From: Labilithrix sp.
GTDB lineage: Bacteria > Myxococcota_A > Polyangia > Polyangiales > Polyangiaceae
DNA: 64,000 nucleotides
NCBI GenBank assembly: GCA_019637175.1
Contig: JAHBWD010000005.1
Coordinates: 1-64,000 of the forward strand
Direction: 5' to 3'
Below the pieces are notes generated by a model, which was not told where the DNA came from, did not search any database, and saw only the letters and a program-made list of their open reading frames with translations. Below, one piece after another: positions 15,829 through 25,076 of this stretch. The stretch's first letter is position 1. Each line of letters begins with the position of its first letter. A program made the position numbers and the translations under genes.

Positions 15829-17379
15829 ATGCCGAAGAACGAGCTCGCGCTGGCCAACTACCGACGCAGGAAGCGCTGGGACGCGCTCACCGCGGCGGAG
15901 AAGAAGACGCTCGTGTCGATCGAGGCCGAGCTGTCGACCGCAGAAGAAGAGGAAGGCGAGGACAGCCTCGAGCTCGTCGACGTGATCGATTCGGAGAGCG
16001 AGAAGAAGGCCTACCTCTTCGTGCTGTGGCCCTTCGGCTCGGGTGCCCTCGTGGATCTGAAGAAGAAGGAGATCGTCGCCGACGTCGCCCAGCACCACTT
16101 CGACGCACGCGGCGACGGCGAGCTGCGCGCGGCGCTCGCCGCCGCCTGGGCTCGCCAGCATGCGGCGCTCGGCATTCGCGAGAAGGTGTCGTTCGAAGCC
16201 GACAAGGACGAAGACGCGAAGAAGCCGGCGCAGCAGACCACGAAGAAGAAGAGCGGAGCCCTCGAACGCATCGAGGCCATGCGCGCGGCGATTCGAGGTG
16301 GTGCCGCCGCCGATCAGAAGGAGCTCTGGGCGCTCGTCAGCGAGGCGATCGACTTCAAAGTGCGACGACCGCTCCCCGCGCGTCGCCTCTTCGAGCTCGA
16401 CGAGACGACGCGCGCCGCGCTCGAGTTGATCCACGAGGGCTACGACGCGAGCGACTCGATGCTCGGAAGCGTCGGGCTGCCGAGCTCGCAGCCGCGCGCC
16501 TGTCGAGACGATCCCGCGAAGGATCCGGGCGATCTCGCGCGATTCCTCGGTCATGCCCCGCTCGGTCCGCTCGACGTACCCGTGCAGCTCGAAGGCAACG
16601 CGCACCCCGCGTGGTGCCTCGTCAGCGACGCCGTCCACGGCCTCCGTCCGAACGAGGAGGTCGTGTCGGCGCTCGCGACGCTTTCCTCCGAGTCGAAGGT
16701 GGCGCTCTTGCGCGCGCTCATGTTGCCGCTCGCGAGCGGCCATCTCTCCGGCGCGTGGGCGCCGCCGCCCGCGGGGGCGCAGCCCGGATCGCCGTCGGCG
16801 CGTGGCGCTCACAATCAGCGCCACATCCGCTTCGTCAACGCCTTCGCGGCGTCGCTCGGTGAAGACGGCGTTCGCGTCGCGCAGGAGCGGCTCGCGGCAC
16901 GCGCGGGCTGGCTGGAACAATGGCTGCCGCAGCTGACGAGGAGCCCGGGGATGATCGTGCCTCATTGGTTCGAGCAGACCCTCGCGCTCGGCGTGCTCGC
17001 CCGCGCCGCGAAGAATGCCGGCTCCGCGCTCGACCCGGGTCACGACGCGCTTCTCTCCGCGCTCGCGCGCTACCTCGACGCGACCTATCCCCTCCGCGTC
17101 GTTCTCGAGGACCTACCGAAGGAGCGCGCGGCGAAGATCGCGCTCGCCGACCTTCACCTCATCGAGCACTTTCCTTCTGCGGAGAGCGCGACCGCGGCGA
17201 TCGAACGCCTCGAAGCGAGCGGCGGGGGGCCGTACGTGAACGCGCTCTTCGAGCGCGTCGTCACGGCGATCGGGGCGCCGATGGGGCCGGCGCTGGAGGC
17301 CGCCATCGAACGCGGCAGCCCGCAGAAGAAGGTGCTCGCGAAGCACCTCCCGAAGTCGACGAAGAAGAAGCGCGCGTGA
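15829..17379 (+). CDS. Hypothetical protein, 516 residues
   Basis: Not recognised. The N-terminus is basic (NYRRRKRWDALTAAEKK), then an acidic patch (about 35-60), a Lys-rich linker near 130-142, and a long mainly helical remainder with a Pro/Gly loop near 305-325. The C-terminus is strongly basic (LPKSTKKKRA). There is no signal peptide or membrane segment, so it should be cytoplasmic. It is read divergently from the sigma-like gene with about 47 bases between starts and may share that control region. Codon use matches its neighbours, so it is probably a real gene. Confidence 0.65.
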   Translation: MPKNELALANYRRRKRWDALTAAEKKTLVSIEAELSTAEEEEGEDSLELVDVIDSESEKKAYLFVLWPFGSGALVDLKKKEIVADVAQHHFDARGDGELRAALAAAWARQHAALGIREKVSFEADKDEDAKKPAQQTTKKKSGALERIEAMRAAIRGGAAADQKELWALVSEAIDFKVRRPLPARRLFELDETTRAALELIHEGYDASDSMLGSVGLPSSQPRACRDDPAKDPGDLARFLGHAPLGPLDVPVQLEGNAHPAWCLVSDAVHGLRPNEEVVSALATLSSESKVALLRALMLPLASGHLSGAWAPPPAGAQPGSPSARGAHNQRHIRFVNAFAASLGEDGVRVAQERLAARAGWLEQWLPQLTRSPGMIVPHWFEQTLALGVLARAAKNAGSALDPGHDALLSALARYLDATYPLRVVLEDLPKERAAKIALADLHLIEHFPSAESATAAIERLEASGGGPYVNALFERVVTAIGAPMGPALEAAIERGSPQKKVLAKHLPKSTKKKRA

Positions 17380-17437
17380 GCGTCGAGGCTTCGTCGAGCT
17401 GCCGGCGCCTTGCTGCCGCGGCGCGACCGGTGCAAAA

Positions 17438-18118
17438 ATGAGGGACATGTCGCGTCTCTCCTGCGCGGCCGCCGTCGCGTTCGTCGTCGTCGCCTGCTCG
17501 AGCTCGCCGCCCGACTTCGTCGATCCGGATGTGCCGGGCCGCGACGAGAACCCCGACGGCGTCCCGTATCCGACCGATCACCTCGGGCGAAACGAGCGCG
17601 CAGGCCGTCGCCCGGGCGATCGCATTCCGAACTTCACCTTCCAGGCGTACATCGACGGCGATCGCGCCGGCGGGCTGAAGACCGTCTCGCTCGCCGACTA
17701 CTACGATCCCGATCAGAAGCGGCACAAGGTGCTGCACCTTCAAGTCGCCGCCACGTGGTGCGCCTACTGCTCGGCGGAGGTGACGGCGACGGTCAAGGTG
17801 AAGGACGAGCTCGGCGCCGAGGGCGCCGTCTTCCTCGAGGTCATCGTCGCCGGGCCTGCGGTCCTCAAGGGGCCGGCGCTCGAGGAGGTCGACGACTGGA
17901 TCGAGCGCCACAAGACGAACTTCACCGTGGGCATCGACGTCCGCGCGCGTCGCCTCGCGAGCATGGGCGTCGACGGGACGGTCATGCCGTGGGACATGCT
18001 GATCGACACCCGCACGATGGAGATCCTCGATTCGTCGGGCGGCGCTCCGGCCGACGTCGTCGCGTACGTCCGCGAGGGGCTGAAATTCGCGAATTCTCAG
18101 CCCGCGGCGCGATACTGA
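17438..18118 (+). CDS. Thioredoxin-fold (TlpA-like) lipoprotein
   Basis: 226 residues. The signal peptide ends in lipobox VVVAC. A linker leads to a thioredoxin-like domain starting at [11 protein letters not shown], with redox motif [11 protein letters not shown] (CxxC with Ala-Tyr between the Cys) and a later VMPWDMLID strand bearing the cis-Pro position. Such TlpA/ResA-type proteins reduce or isomerise disulfides of exported proteins or cytochrome c. The start could be this ATG or the one three codons later. The TGA lies 83 bases before the recA ATG, so the recA promoter begins almost at this stop. Confidence 0.78.
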   Translation: MRDMSRLSCAAAVAFVVVACSSSPPDFVDPDVPGRDENPDGVPYPTDHLGRNERAGRRPGDRIPNFTFQAYIDGDRAGGLKTVSLADYYDPDQKRHKVLHLQVAATWCAYCSAEVTATVKVKDELGAEGAVFLEVIVAGPAVLKGPALEEVDDWIERHKTNFTVGIDVRARRLASMGVDGTVMPWDMLIDTRTMEILDSSGGAPADVVAYVREGLKFANSQPAARY

Positions 18119-18128
18119 ACACGACTTC

Positions 18129-18157
18129 TTGCTACCTGAACATAAAACCAGTATATC
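18129..18157 (+). promoter_or_regulatory. recA promoter (-35 TTGCTA, -10 TATATC)
   Basis: TTGCTA at 18129-18134 and TATATC at 18152-18157 are separated by exactly 17 bases; each matches its sigma-70 consensus at four of six positions. The recA ATG is 44 bases further on. The local sequence is markedly more AT-rich than the surroundings. Confidence 0.6.
18135..18151. promoter_or_regulatory. Possible LexA operator in the recA promoter spacer
   Basis: The 17-base spacer between -35 and -10 reads, on the minus strand, CTGG..TGTTCAGG. This resembles the half-site GTTCAG with a CTR start reported for Myxococcus LexA boxes, although the centre does not match. A second CTGAAC lies 21 bases upstream (18115-18120), two helical turns away. 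Binding here would block RNA polymerase. Confidence 0.4.
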
Positions 18158-18201
18158 TCCGTGAGCGATGCGGAAGTAGCCCCGTCGCAACGGAGCCGCC
18201 C

Positions 18202-19392
<1,191 letters not shown>

Positions 19393-19398
19393 TCGCCT

Positions 19399-20574
19399 TC
19401 ACTTCGCGATCGCGTGAACGCCGCCGCCGGCGTTGTCCTTGCCCTGGTTGATCCAGAACACGCGTTTGTCGTCGACGACGATCGTGTACGGACGGATCTG
19501 GTTGATCGCGACGCTCGTGCCCGCGTCGGCGCAGCCGAAGAGCGGGCATCGCACGATGCGCCCGACGTCGAGCGACTCGTTGAAGTAGATCCCGCCGTCG
19601 TCGAGGGCGAAGCGCTCGGTCTGCGTGAAGGGCTCGTAGATGCGTCGGATCGCGCCGCCGTCGCGCGGCGCGGCCTTCACGCCGGAGCCCCGCTGGGCGA
19701 AGAGCACCTCGTCGCCGACGACGGCGACCTGCTCGACCGTGAGCCCGGGGATGAGCGTCGTCGGGCTGCTCGTGGCGTTCTCTCGCCATCGGACGGCGCC
19801 GGGGCCGGGCAGGAGCGACGACCAGTAGTACGCGTCGCCGTCGACCGTGACGAGCTTCGGAAATCCTTCGGCGGGCGCGATGACGTCGAGCGCGCCCGAC
19901 GCGCACGGCAGGGTGCAGCGCCCCACTCTCCCGTCGAAGACGAACTCGGTGACGAGCAGGGTGTCGGCGCCGGCGAGGCCGATGAAGGCGGGGCTCTCGA
20001 GCGGCGCGACGACCGCCTGGGGAGCCGCTCCGCCGCACCCGGTGGCGGGGCAGCGGAAGACGCCGCCGCCGCTCGCCGCGGGCAAGGCGATCGTGAAGTA
20101 GACATGGGCGCCGAAGCGCACGATGCCCCCGCCGAGGGGCGTGTCGTCCGCGCCGTCGTAGATGACCTCCGCCGCGCCGCCGCCGAGGGGCGCGCGCTTG
20201 ACGTCGCCGGTCGCGTCGTTGGTCCAGTACGCGTGCGTCGCGTCGATGGTGAGCGCGATGGGCGTTCCCGTCTCGATCGCGATCGCGTACGGCTGGCAGC
20301 TCCCCGACACGCACGCGCCGCTGAAGCAGTCGTGGTTGCACGCGCCGCAGTGGCGCGGGTTCGACGCGAGATCGACGCACGGGGTCGCGCCGTCGCCTCC
20401 ATCGCCTCCGTCGACGTCGGCGTCGCGGTTGGACGCGTCGGCGCCGCCGTCGTCCGCGATCGTCGCGCCGTCGCCGGCGTCGGGCGCGAACACGGCGCTC
20501 TCGTTGCCGAGGAGCGCGTTGCATCCGAGCCACGCGAACGCGGAGACCGCGAAGAAGAGCGCGCGGCGGTTCAT
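19399..20574 (-). CDS. Lipoprotein with Cys-rich segment and beta-propeller-like repeats
   Basis: 391 residues from the ATG at 20574. The signal peptide ends AWLGC, a rather weak lipobox. An Asp/Gly/Ala-rich linker follows, then a myxobacterial-type Cys cluster (HCGACNHDC, GACVSGSC; about 75-95), then repeated blocks with AYWTN, VYFTI, YYWSS, IYFNE and VFWIN about 50 residues apart, a pattern typical of beta-propeller blades. The folded part would be exported and anchored. Its ATG lies one base after the stop of the TPR-PEGA gene, so kinase, TPR-PEGA protein and lipoprotein form one operon. Confidence 0.75.
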   Translation of the reverse strand: MNRRALFFAVSAFAWLGCNALLGNESAVFAPDAGDGATIADDGGADASNRDADVDGGDGGDGATPCVDLASNPRHCGACNHDCFSGACVSGSCQPYAIAIETGTPIALTIDATHAYWTNDATGDVKRAPLGGGAAEVIYDGADDTPLGGGIVRFGAHVYFTIALPAASGGGVFRCPATGCGGAAPQAVVAPLESPAFIGLAGADTLLVTEFVFDGRVGRCTLPCASGALDVIAPAEGFPKLVTVDGDAYYWSSLLPGPGAVRWRENATSSPTTLIPGLTVEQVAVVGDEVLFAQRGSGVKAAPRDGGAIRRIYEPFTQTERFALDDGGIYFNESLDVGRIVRCPLFGCADAGTSVAINQIRPYTIVVDDKRVFWINQGKDNAGGGVHAIAK

Positions 20575-20575
20575 G

Positions 20576-21505
20576 TCAGAACGTCCCTTCGACGATGACG
20601 CCGGTGAGCGAGGTGCCGACGCGCGTCTTGCGCGAGGGCGCCGTGATCCACAAGACGCCGGCGCCGGCGAGCGCGACGCCGCCGACGATGAAGCCGACGG
20701 TCGACACCGTGCCCGCCGACGTCGCCGAGGTCCACGCCGAGGCGCCTTCTTCCGTCGGGCATCGGAACTGGTAGATGTCCTTCGGGCACGCCTCTTCGGC
20801 CGCCGCGTTCTTCGAGAGCGCGATGGCGCCGCCGATCGCGCCGACGATGACCCCGGCGACGCCGACGCCGAACGCCGCGAGGGCGATCGACCGCTGCGTC
20901 GAGAGGCCCGAGGGCGCTTCGGCGGGAGCGACCTTCGGCGTCGGATCGACGAGCGCCGGCACGACGAGGAGCGTCGTCCGTCCTTCGACCGCGTCGAGGT
21001 CGCTCTCCCAAGCGACACGATTCGGCGCGCGCGCGCGCACCTTGTGCGCGCCCGGATCGATGGGCACCGCGCCTGCGCTCTTCAGGTCGAAAGCCGCGCC
21101 GTCGATCTCGACCTCGAGGCCGGGCGCCGGCGCGTCGACGCGCACGTCGACGCGCGCGAGGCGAGGCTCGAGCGCCGCGGCGCGCTCCTTCGCGCTCTTT
21201 TCGCGCTCGAACTTTCCGGCGGCGCGCGCGATCCGCGCGACTTCGGCGAAGAGGGCGTGCGCGGTCGCCGTGCGCCCGATGTGCTCGTAGCAGTCGGCGA
21301 GGTTGAACTGCGTCCCGACGGCGGGATCGAGCTTCTGGCTTTGTTCGAGCTTGGGGCACGCCTCGGCGTAGCGGCCCGCGTCGACGAGGTTGCGCGCTTC
21401 TTGGAAGAGCGACTCGGCGGTGGGGCTCGCTTCGTCGGCGCGCGCGACGCCGGTCGCGAACATCACCACCAGACCCGCGAAGACCCTGATCGCCGACCGC
21501 CGCAT
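20576..21505 (-). CDS. TPR protein with PEGA-like domain and C-terminal membrane spans
   Basis: 309 residues. A cleavable signal peptide (ends GVARA) precedes TPR-like helices (ESLFQEARNLVDAGRYAEAC, PKLEQSQKLDP; about 28-110), a PEGA-like beta segment (ARVDVRVDAPAPGLEVEIDG to IDPGAHKVRA), and two hydrophobic stretches near 212-232 and 268-290. In Myxococcota such genes often sit beside Ser/Thr kinases and are thought to work at the envelope. Here it lies six bases after the kinase stop and one base before the lipoprotein start. Confidence 0.78.
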   Translation of the reverse strand: MRRSAIRVFAGLVVMFATGVARADEASPTAESLFQEARNLVDAGRYAEACPKLEQSQKLDPAVGTQFNLADCYEHIGRTATAHALFAEVARIARAAGKFEREKSAKERAAALEPRLARVDVRVDAPAPGLEVEIDGAAFDLKSAGAVPIDPGAHKVRARAPNRVAWESDLDAVEGRTTLLVVPALVDPTPKVAPAEAPSGLSTQRSIALAAFGVGVAGVIVGAIGGAIALSKNAAAEEACPKDIYQFRCPTEEGASAWTSATSAGTVSTVGFIVGGVALAGAGVLWITAPSRKTRVGTSLTGVIVEGTF

Positions 21506-21511
21506 GGGCGG

Positions 21512-22939
21512 TCAATCATAACGCGACGAAGCGGTGCTTGCGGGCGCCGTCGTGGTCGCCGGAGGGGGCGCGGGAGGGGGCGCCGGAGGCGCGCTCGCCG
21601 CGGCGGTCGCGGAGGCCGACGCGCGTCCGCTCGGCGTGCGCGGTCGCGCGTCTGCGGCCGTGCGCGCCGCCGTCGAAGCCGAAGGCGCCGGCGCGCTCTC
21701 TTCGGGGCTGCCCGTGACGGGCGGCGGCGGCAGATCGAGCGTCGGCGGAAGATCCGCGGGCGCAGACGTGCTCCCCGGCGCGGTCGCGCTCCTCAGGTGC
21801 AGCTCGGCGGGCGGCGAGCGCAGCGCGACGACCGCCGCGGTCGCGCCGATCGCGAGCGCCGCGCCCGCGGCGGCGATCGCGACGGTGCGCCGCGACGTGG
21901 CGTTCGGACGGTCGACGCCGCTCTGGTGCGTGGTCTTCGCCACCGCGAGCGCCGCCGAGGCCGACGGGGGCTGGGGGACGTGACCGCCGCTGCCTTGCAT
22001 CACGTTGAGCCCGACGCGCGCGACGCGCTCGGCCGCGCCCGCCGACAGCGCGCTGCCGAACGGCGCGAGCAAGCGCGCGAGCTCGGCGACGCTCGAGGGC
22101 CGCGCCGCCGGATCCTTCTCGAGGCACCGGAGGACGATCGCGTCGAGCGGCTCGGGCACGTCGGGGCGCCGCGCGCGCAGCCGCGGCGCCGGATCCTGGA
22201 GGATCATCGCGAACAGCTCGGGCGCCGCCTGCGCCTCGAAGGGCGCGTGGCCCGTGAGCAGCTCGTGGAGGATCGTGCCGAGCGCCCAGATGTCCGTTCG
22301 TGCGTCGACGCGGCGCGAAGAGCGCATCTGCTCGGGGGCCATGTACTGCGGCGATCCGAGCACCGCGTGCGTTTCGGTGAGGCCGAAGTCCGGGCGCGTC
22401 GCGTCGATCGCGCTCGTCGCCTTCGAGATGCCGAAGTCGAGCACCTTGATGCACGGCGTCCCGTCGACGCCCTTCGTCAGGAACAGGTTCGACGGCTTGA
22501 CGTCGCGGTGGATGATCCCGAGCGCGTGCGCCTCGGCGAGCGCCTCGCACGCTTGCAGCACGTAGTCGATCGCCGTGTGCACCGGGAAGAGCTCGCCGCG
22601 GCTCACGAACGCGCCGAGATCGGCGCCCTCGAGGTACTCCATCGCGATGTAGGGCGTGCCGTCGTCGAGCGATCCGACGTCGAGCACGCGGGCGACGTGC
22701 TCGCCCTTGATGCGCACCGAGGCGCGCGCTTCGCGGAGGAAGCGCGCGATAGCGTCGGCGTCGTTCAGCGCTTCGGGCAGGAGCACCTTGATCGCGACGC
22801 GCTCGTCGAGCGTGAGATGACGCGCGCCGAGCACCCGCCCCATACCCCCGAAGCCGAGGACGTTCTCGACGCGGTACTTGCCGGCGATGACGTCACCAGG
22901 CGCGATGGGTCGCTCGGCGCCTTGGACGTCGTCGTGCAT
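21512..22939 (-). CDS. Ser/Thr protein kinase with one membrane span
   Basis: 475 residues. Complete Hanks-type kinase domain: Gly loop GFGGMG (29-34), Lys51 in VAIK, HRDVKPSN (144-151), DFG (168-170) and the activation-segment end YMAPEQ. A transmembrane segment lies at about 352-373, followed by about 100 exported residues of Ala/Pro/Thr low complexity with no folded domain, so a sensing role for the tail is unclear. It is the first gene of a three-gene operon with the TPR-PEGA protein and lipoprotein. The start is only 34 bases from that of divergent sixA. Confidence 0.93.
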   Translation of the reverse strand: MHDDVQGAERPIAPGDVIAGKYRVENVLGFGGMGRVLGARHLTLDERVAIKVLLPEALNDADAIARFLREARASVRIKGEHVARVLDVGSLDDGTPYIAMEYLEGADLGAFVSRGELFPVHTAIDYVLQACEALAEAHALGIIHRDVKPSNLFLTKGVDGTPCIKVLDFGISKATSAIDATRPDFGLTETHAVLGSPQYMAPEQMRSSRRVDARTDIWALGTILHELLTGHAPFEAQAAPELFAMILQDPAPRLRARRPDVPEPLDAIVLRCLEKDPAARPSSVAELARLLAPFGSALSAGAAERVARVGLNVMQGSGGHVPQPPSASAALAVAKTTHQSGVDRPNATSRRTVAIAAAGAALAIGATAAVVALRSPPAELHLRSATAPGSTSAPADLPPTLDLPPPPVTGSPEESAPAPSASTAARTAADARPRTPSGRASASATAAASAPPAPPPAPPPATTTAPASTASSRYD

Positions 22940-22948
22940 CGAAGGCGC

Positions 22949-22965
22949 AGGATATCGCGTATGAT
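22949..22965. promoter_or_regulatory. Back-to-back -10 hexamers between the kinase and sixA
   Basis: Minus-strand TATCCT (22954 to 22949) ends 9 bases before the kinase ATG. Plus-strand TATGAT (22960-22965) ends 8 bases before the sixA ATG. Only five bases separate them, so polymerase could not occupy both at once. Confidence 0.45.
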
Positions 22966-22973
22966 CGCCGCCG

Positions 22974-23477
22974 ATGAAGCTGTACGTGATGCGTCACGGG
23001 CCGGCCGAAGACGACTCACCGACGGGGCGCGACGCGGATCGCGCGCTGACCGCATCCGGGCGGGATCGCGTTCGCAGCGTCGCGAAGGCGCTCGAAAAGG
23101 AAGGCGAGGCCCCGGCCGTCGTCATCTCGAGCCCGCTCGTCCGCGCGCTCCAGACCGCCGAGATCGTCGCCGCCCAGACGGGGATCGCAGAGCCCGTCGA
23201 GATCCGTAGGGAGATCGCGCCGGGGGGCGACGTGCTCTCGCTGCTCGTCGAGCTCGTTGGCGCGGGGCGCAAGCGGGTGATGATCGTCGGTCACGAGCCC
23301 GATCTCTCGATGCTGGTCGCGCGCTTGATCGGTCGAACGCCCCCCGAGGGGATGCTCAAGGCGATGGTCGTCGGGGTGAAGCTCACCCCCGAAGGCGCCG
23401 GGATCGAGGGCCTCGGCTTTGCGGCGAGCGAGCGCTTCGTGCTCGACCCGAAGAGCCTCGCCTGGCAGCGGAGCTGA
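22974..23477 (+). CDS. sixA: Phosphohistidine phosphatase SixA
   Basis: 167 residues, the normal size for SixA. It has the histidine-phosphatase signature MRHGPAED at the N-terminus (the RHG His is the nucleophile), the second conserved segment ISSPLVRALQTAEI, and the catalytic VGHEPDLS. SixA removes phosphate from His residues of phosphotransfer domains and dampens His-Asp relays. Two His kinases are encoded at the left end of the window, but no HPt protein is adjacent, so its target is unknown. It is read divergently from a Ser/Thr kinase. Confidence 0.9.
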   Translation: MKLYVMRHGPAEDDSPTGRDADRALTASGRDRVRSVAKALEKEGEAPAVVISSPLVRALQTAEIVAAQTGIAEPVEIRREIAPGGDVLSLLVELVGAGRKRVMIVGHEPDLSMLVARLIGRTPPEGMLKAMVVGVKLTPEGAGIEGLGFAASERFVLDPKSLAWQRS

Positions 23478-23704
23478 CCAGGCTCGAGGGCCATTTTGCC
23501 AGCCCGCTTTCGCCCCGCGAGAGGCGGCTCGCCCCGGGTCAAGGCGTTCCGCATAGGGTCATTTTTTTTGTCGAAACGACACGTCCCTACATTGGGTTGG
23601 GGGCACTTGCCCTCGCGCTTATCTACGGAATAAAGCTCGAGAAAAGCCCGTTCCTTGACAAGGGGTACCCCCTCCCTTACCCCGACTGAGAGACCGGACT
23701 TCCA
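23478..23704. other. 227-base intergenic region with T tract and TTGACA
   Basis: The longest non-coding gap in the window. It contains a small hairpin (GCGAG 23517-23521 / CTCGC 23528-23532), a run of eight T (23562-23569) not directly preceded by a stem, and a perfect TTGACA (23655-23660) 45 bases before the next ATG. The -10 at the expected distance is GC-rich (TACCCC). A short leader RNA or small RNA is possible, but nothing shows it. Confidence 0.3.
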
Positions 23705-24601
23705 ATGAGCACGCGCACCGGGTCGTTCGTCGAAGCTTGGCTCGCCCCGCGTTGGTCCCGCGGGAACGCGGCGCTCGCTCGCCCTGCGGTCTCGGCGGCC
23801 GCCATCCGCATCCCCGACCGGGTGAGCGCCCAGCTGGCGCTCGTCTTTCCGAGCGCCGCCCCGCAGCTCTTCGTCCACGAGGGCGCGCGCCAGGCGCTCG
23901 AACGAAAGCTGAAAGCCGCGATGCCGGGGCGGCCGGTCGTCCTGTCGATCACCGACAACCGCCACTCGATCATCTCGCACGCGATGAAGCACGGGGTGCT
24001 CCACGCGCGCATCCACCACATGTTCCTCGACGCGCCGCTGCGTGTGGTGAACGCGCTCGTGCGCTACGTCGTGCGAGGCGACAAGCGCGCGAGCCAGCTC
24101 GTCGGCAACTTCATCGAGGCCAACGGCGCGCGCCTGGCGCGTCGCCGGCCGCGGGCGATCCCGCTCAACGCCAAGGGCGCGCGTCATGATCTGCTCGCGA
24201 TCTTCAACGACCTCAACGCGAAGTACTTCGACGGCGGCTGCCACGCGCTCGTCACGTGGGGAAAGAAGCAGTCGCGCCCTCGAGGCGTGCCGCGCAAGGC
24301 GATCAAGCTCGGAAGCTACTCGAACCTCGAGCGCCTCATCCGCCTCCACCCCGTGCTCGATCGGCCGTGGGTCCCGCGGTACTTCGTGGCGTACGTCGTC
24401 TACCACGAGATGCTCCACCACATGATCCCGTCGGCCCGCGGGACGGTGCGGGCCTCGAACCTGGCGACCGCGCGAGGTCAGGTCGCGCGGCGGGTCCTCC
24501 ATCCGCCGGAGTTTCTCGAACGCGAGCGCCTCTTCCGCCAATACGACCGAGCGCTCGACTGGGAGCGCCGGCACATCGGTCGGCTGCTCCGCGCGTCCTG
24601 A
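23705..24601 (+). CDS. SprT-like zinc metalloprotease-fold protein
   Basis: 298 residues. The zincin motif HEMLHH gives His234, Glu235 and His238, in the context VVYHEMLHHMIP as in SprT/Spartan-like proteins, with a preceding FNDLNAKYFDGG segment characteristic of the family start. There is no signal peptide. SprT-like proteins in other organisms cleave DNA-protein crosslinks; the bacterial members are mostly uncharacterised. The first 150 residues form an extra N-terminal domain I do not recognise, so this is longer than the compact E. coli SprT (about 165 residues). Confidence 0.82.
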   Translation: MSTRTGSFVEAWLAPRWSRGNAALARPAVSAAAIRIPDRVSAQLALVFPSAAPQLFVHEGARQALERKLKAAMPGRPVVLSITDNRHSIISHAMKHGVLHARIHHMFLDAPLRVVNALVRYVVRGDKRASQLVGNFIEANGARLARRRPRAIPLNAKGARHDLLAIFNDLNAKYFDGGCHALVTWGKKQSRPRGVPRKAIKLGSYSNLERLIRLHPVLDRPWVPRYFVAYVVYHEMLHHMIPSARGTVRASNLATARGQVARRVLHPPEFLERERLFRQYDRALDWERRHIGRLLRAS

Positions 24602-24613
24602 GGCGCATCGTGG

Positions 24614-24619
24614 TAGCCT
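24614..24619 (+). promoter_or_regulatory. -10-like TAGCCT for the three-lipoprotein operon
   Basis: TAGCCT ends 10 bases before the ATG at 24630. No Shine-Dalgarno is seen in the leader. Confidence 0.35.
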
Positions 24620-24629
24620 TCCGGCCCTC

Positions 24630-25076
24630 ATGTGGGGTCGCGCTGCGCTCGTCATCTGCCTCGTTGCCGCGTGCGGCGGCGGCGCGACCGTCGTCGCGCC
24701 GTCGTCGGGCCCGGAGGCCGCCGGCGACGGCGGCGCCGCCTCGGGGCCGGTCGACGCCGCCCCGCCCGAGAAGCCGTTCGCCGGCTCCGCCCTCGAGGCG
24801 ACGCAGCTCATCGGCGCCGCGGTCGACGCGAAGTCGAGCGAGGTGCAGAAATGCGTCGAAGACTACCGGCAGCGGAAGAACCTGCCCCGCCAGCGTGTCG
24901 AAGTCTCGTTGGGCATCGATCAAGAAGGCCGCCTGCTCGGCGCGACGCTGAAGAAGGCGAAGCCCGACCCGACGCTCTCGGAGTGCATCCAGAAGGCGCT
25001 CGCGGGCGCTCCGTTCCCACGAAGCCACTCGGGCGTGATCTCCGTGACGAAGATCTACGAGGAGATAGAGCAGTGA
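24630..25076 (+). CDS. Small lipoprotein with AgmX/PglI-type C-terminal domain
   Basis: 148 residues. Lipobox LVAAC, a short Gly/Ala linker, then a domain from about residue 50 with conserved Cys pair (VQKCVEDY, LSECIQKAL) and the TonB-like fold pattern RVEVSLGIDQEGRLL. This arrangement matches the C-terminal domain first named in the Myxococcus AgmX/PglI gliding proteins and now found in many envelope proteins of the phylum. Its stop overlaps the GTG of the next lipoprotein gene (GTGA). Confidence 0.78.
   Translation: MWGRAALVICLVAACGGGATVVAPSSGPEAAGDGGAASGPVDAAPPEKPFAGSALEATQLIGAAVDAKSSEVQKCVEDYRQRKNLPRQRVEVSLGIDQEGRLLGATLKKAKPDPTLSECIQKALAGAPFPRSHSGVISVTKIYEEIEQ

Noticed and set aside
23562..23569. 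Run of eight T after sixA as a terminator
   Set aside because: The nearest stem (23517-23532) is 30 bases away and too short, so an intrinsic terminator is not supported.
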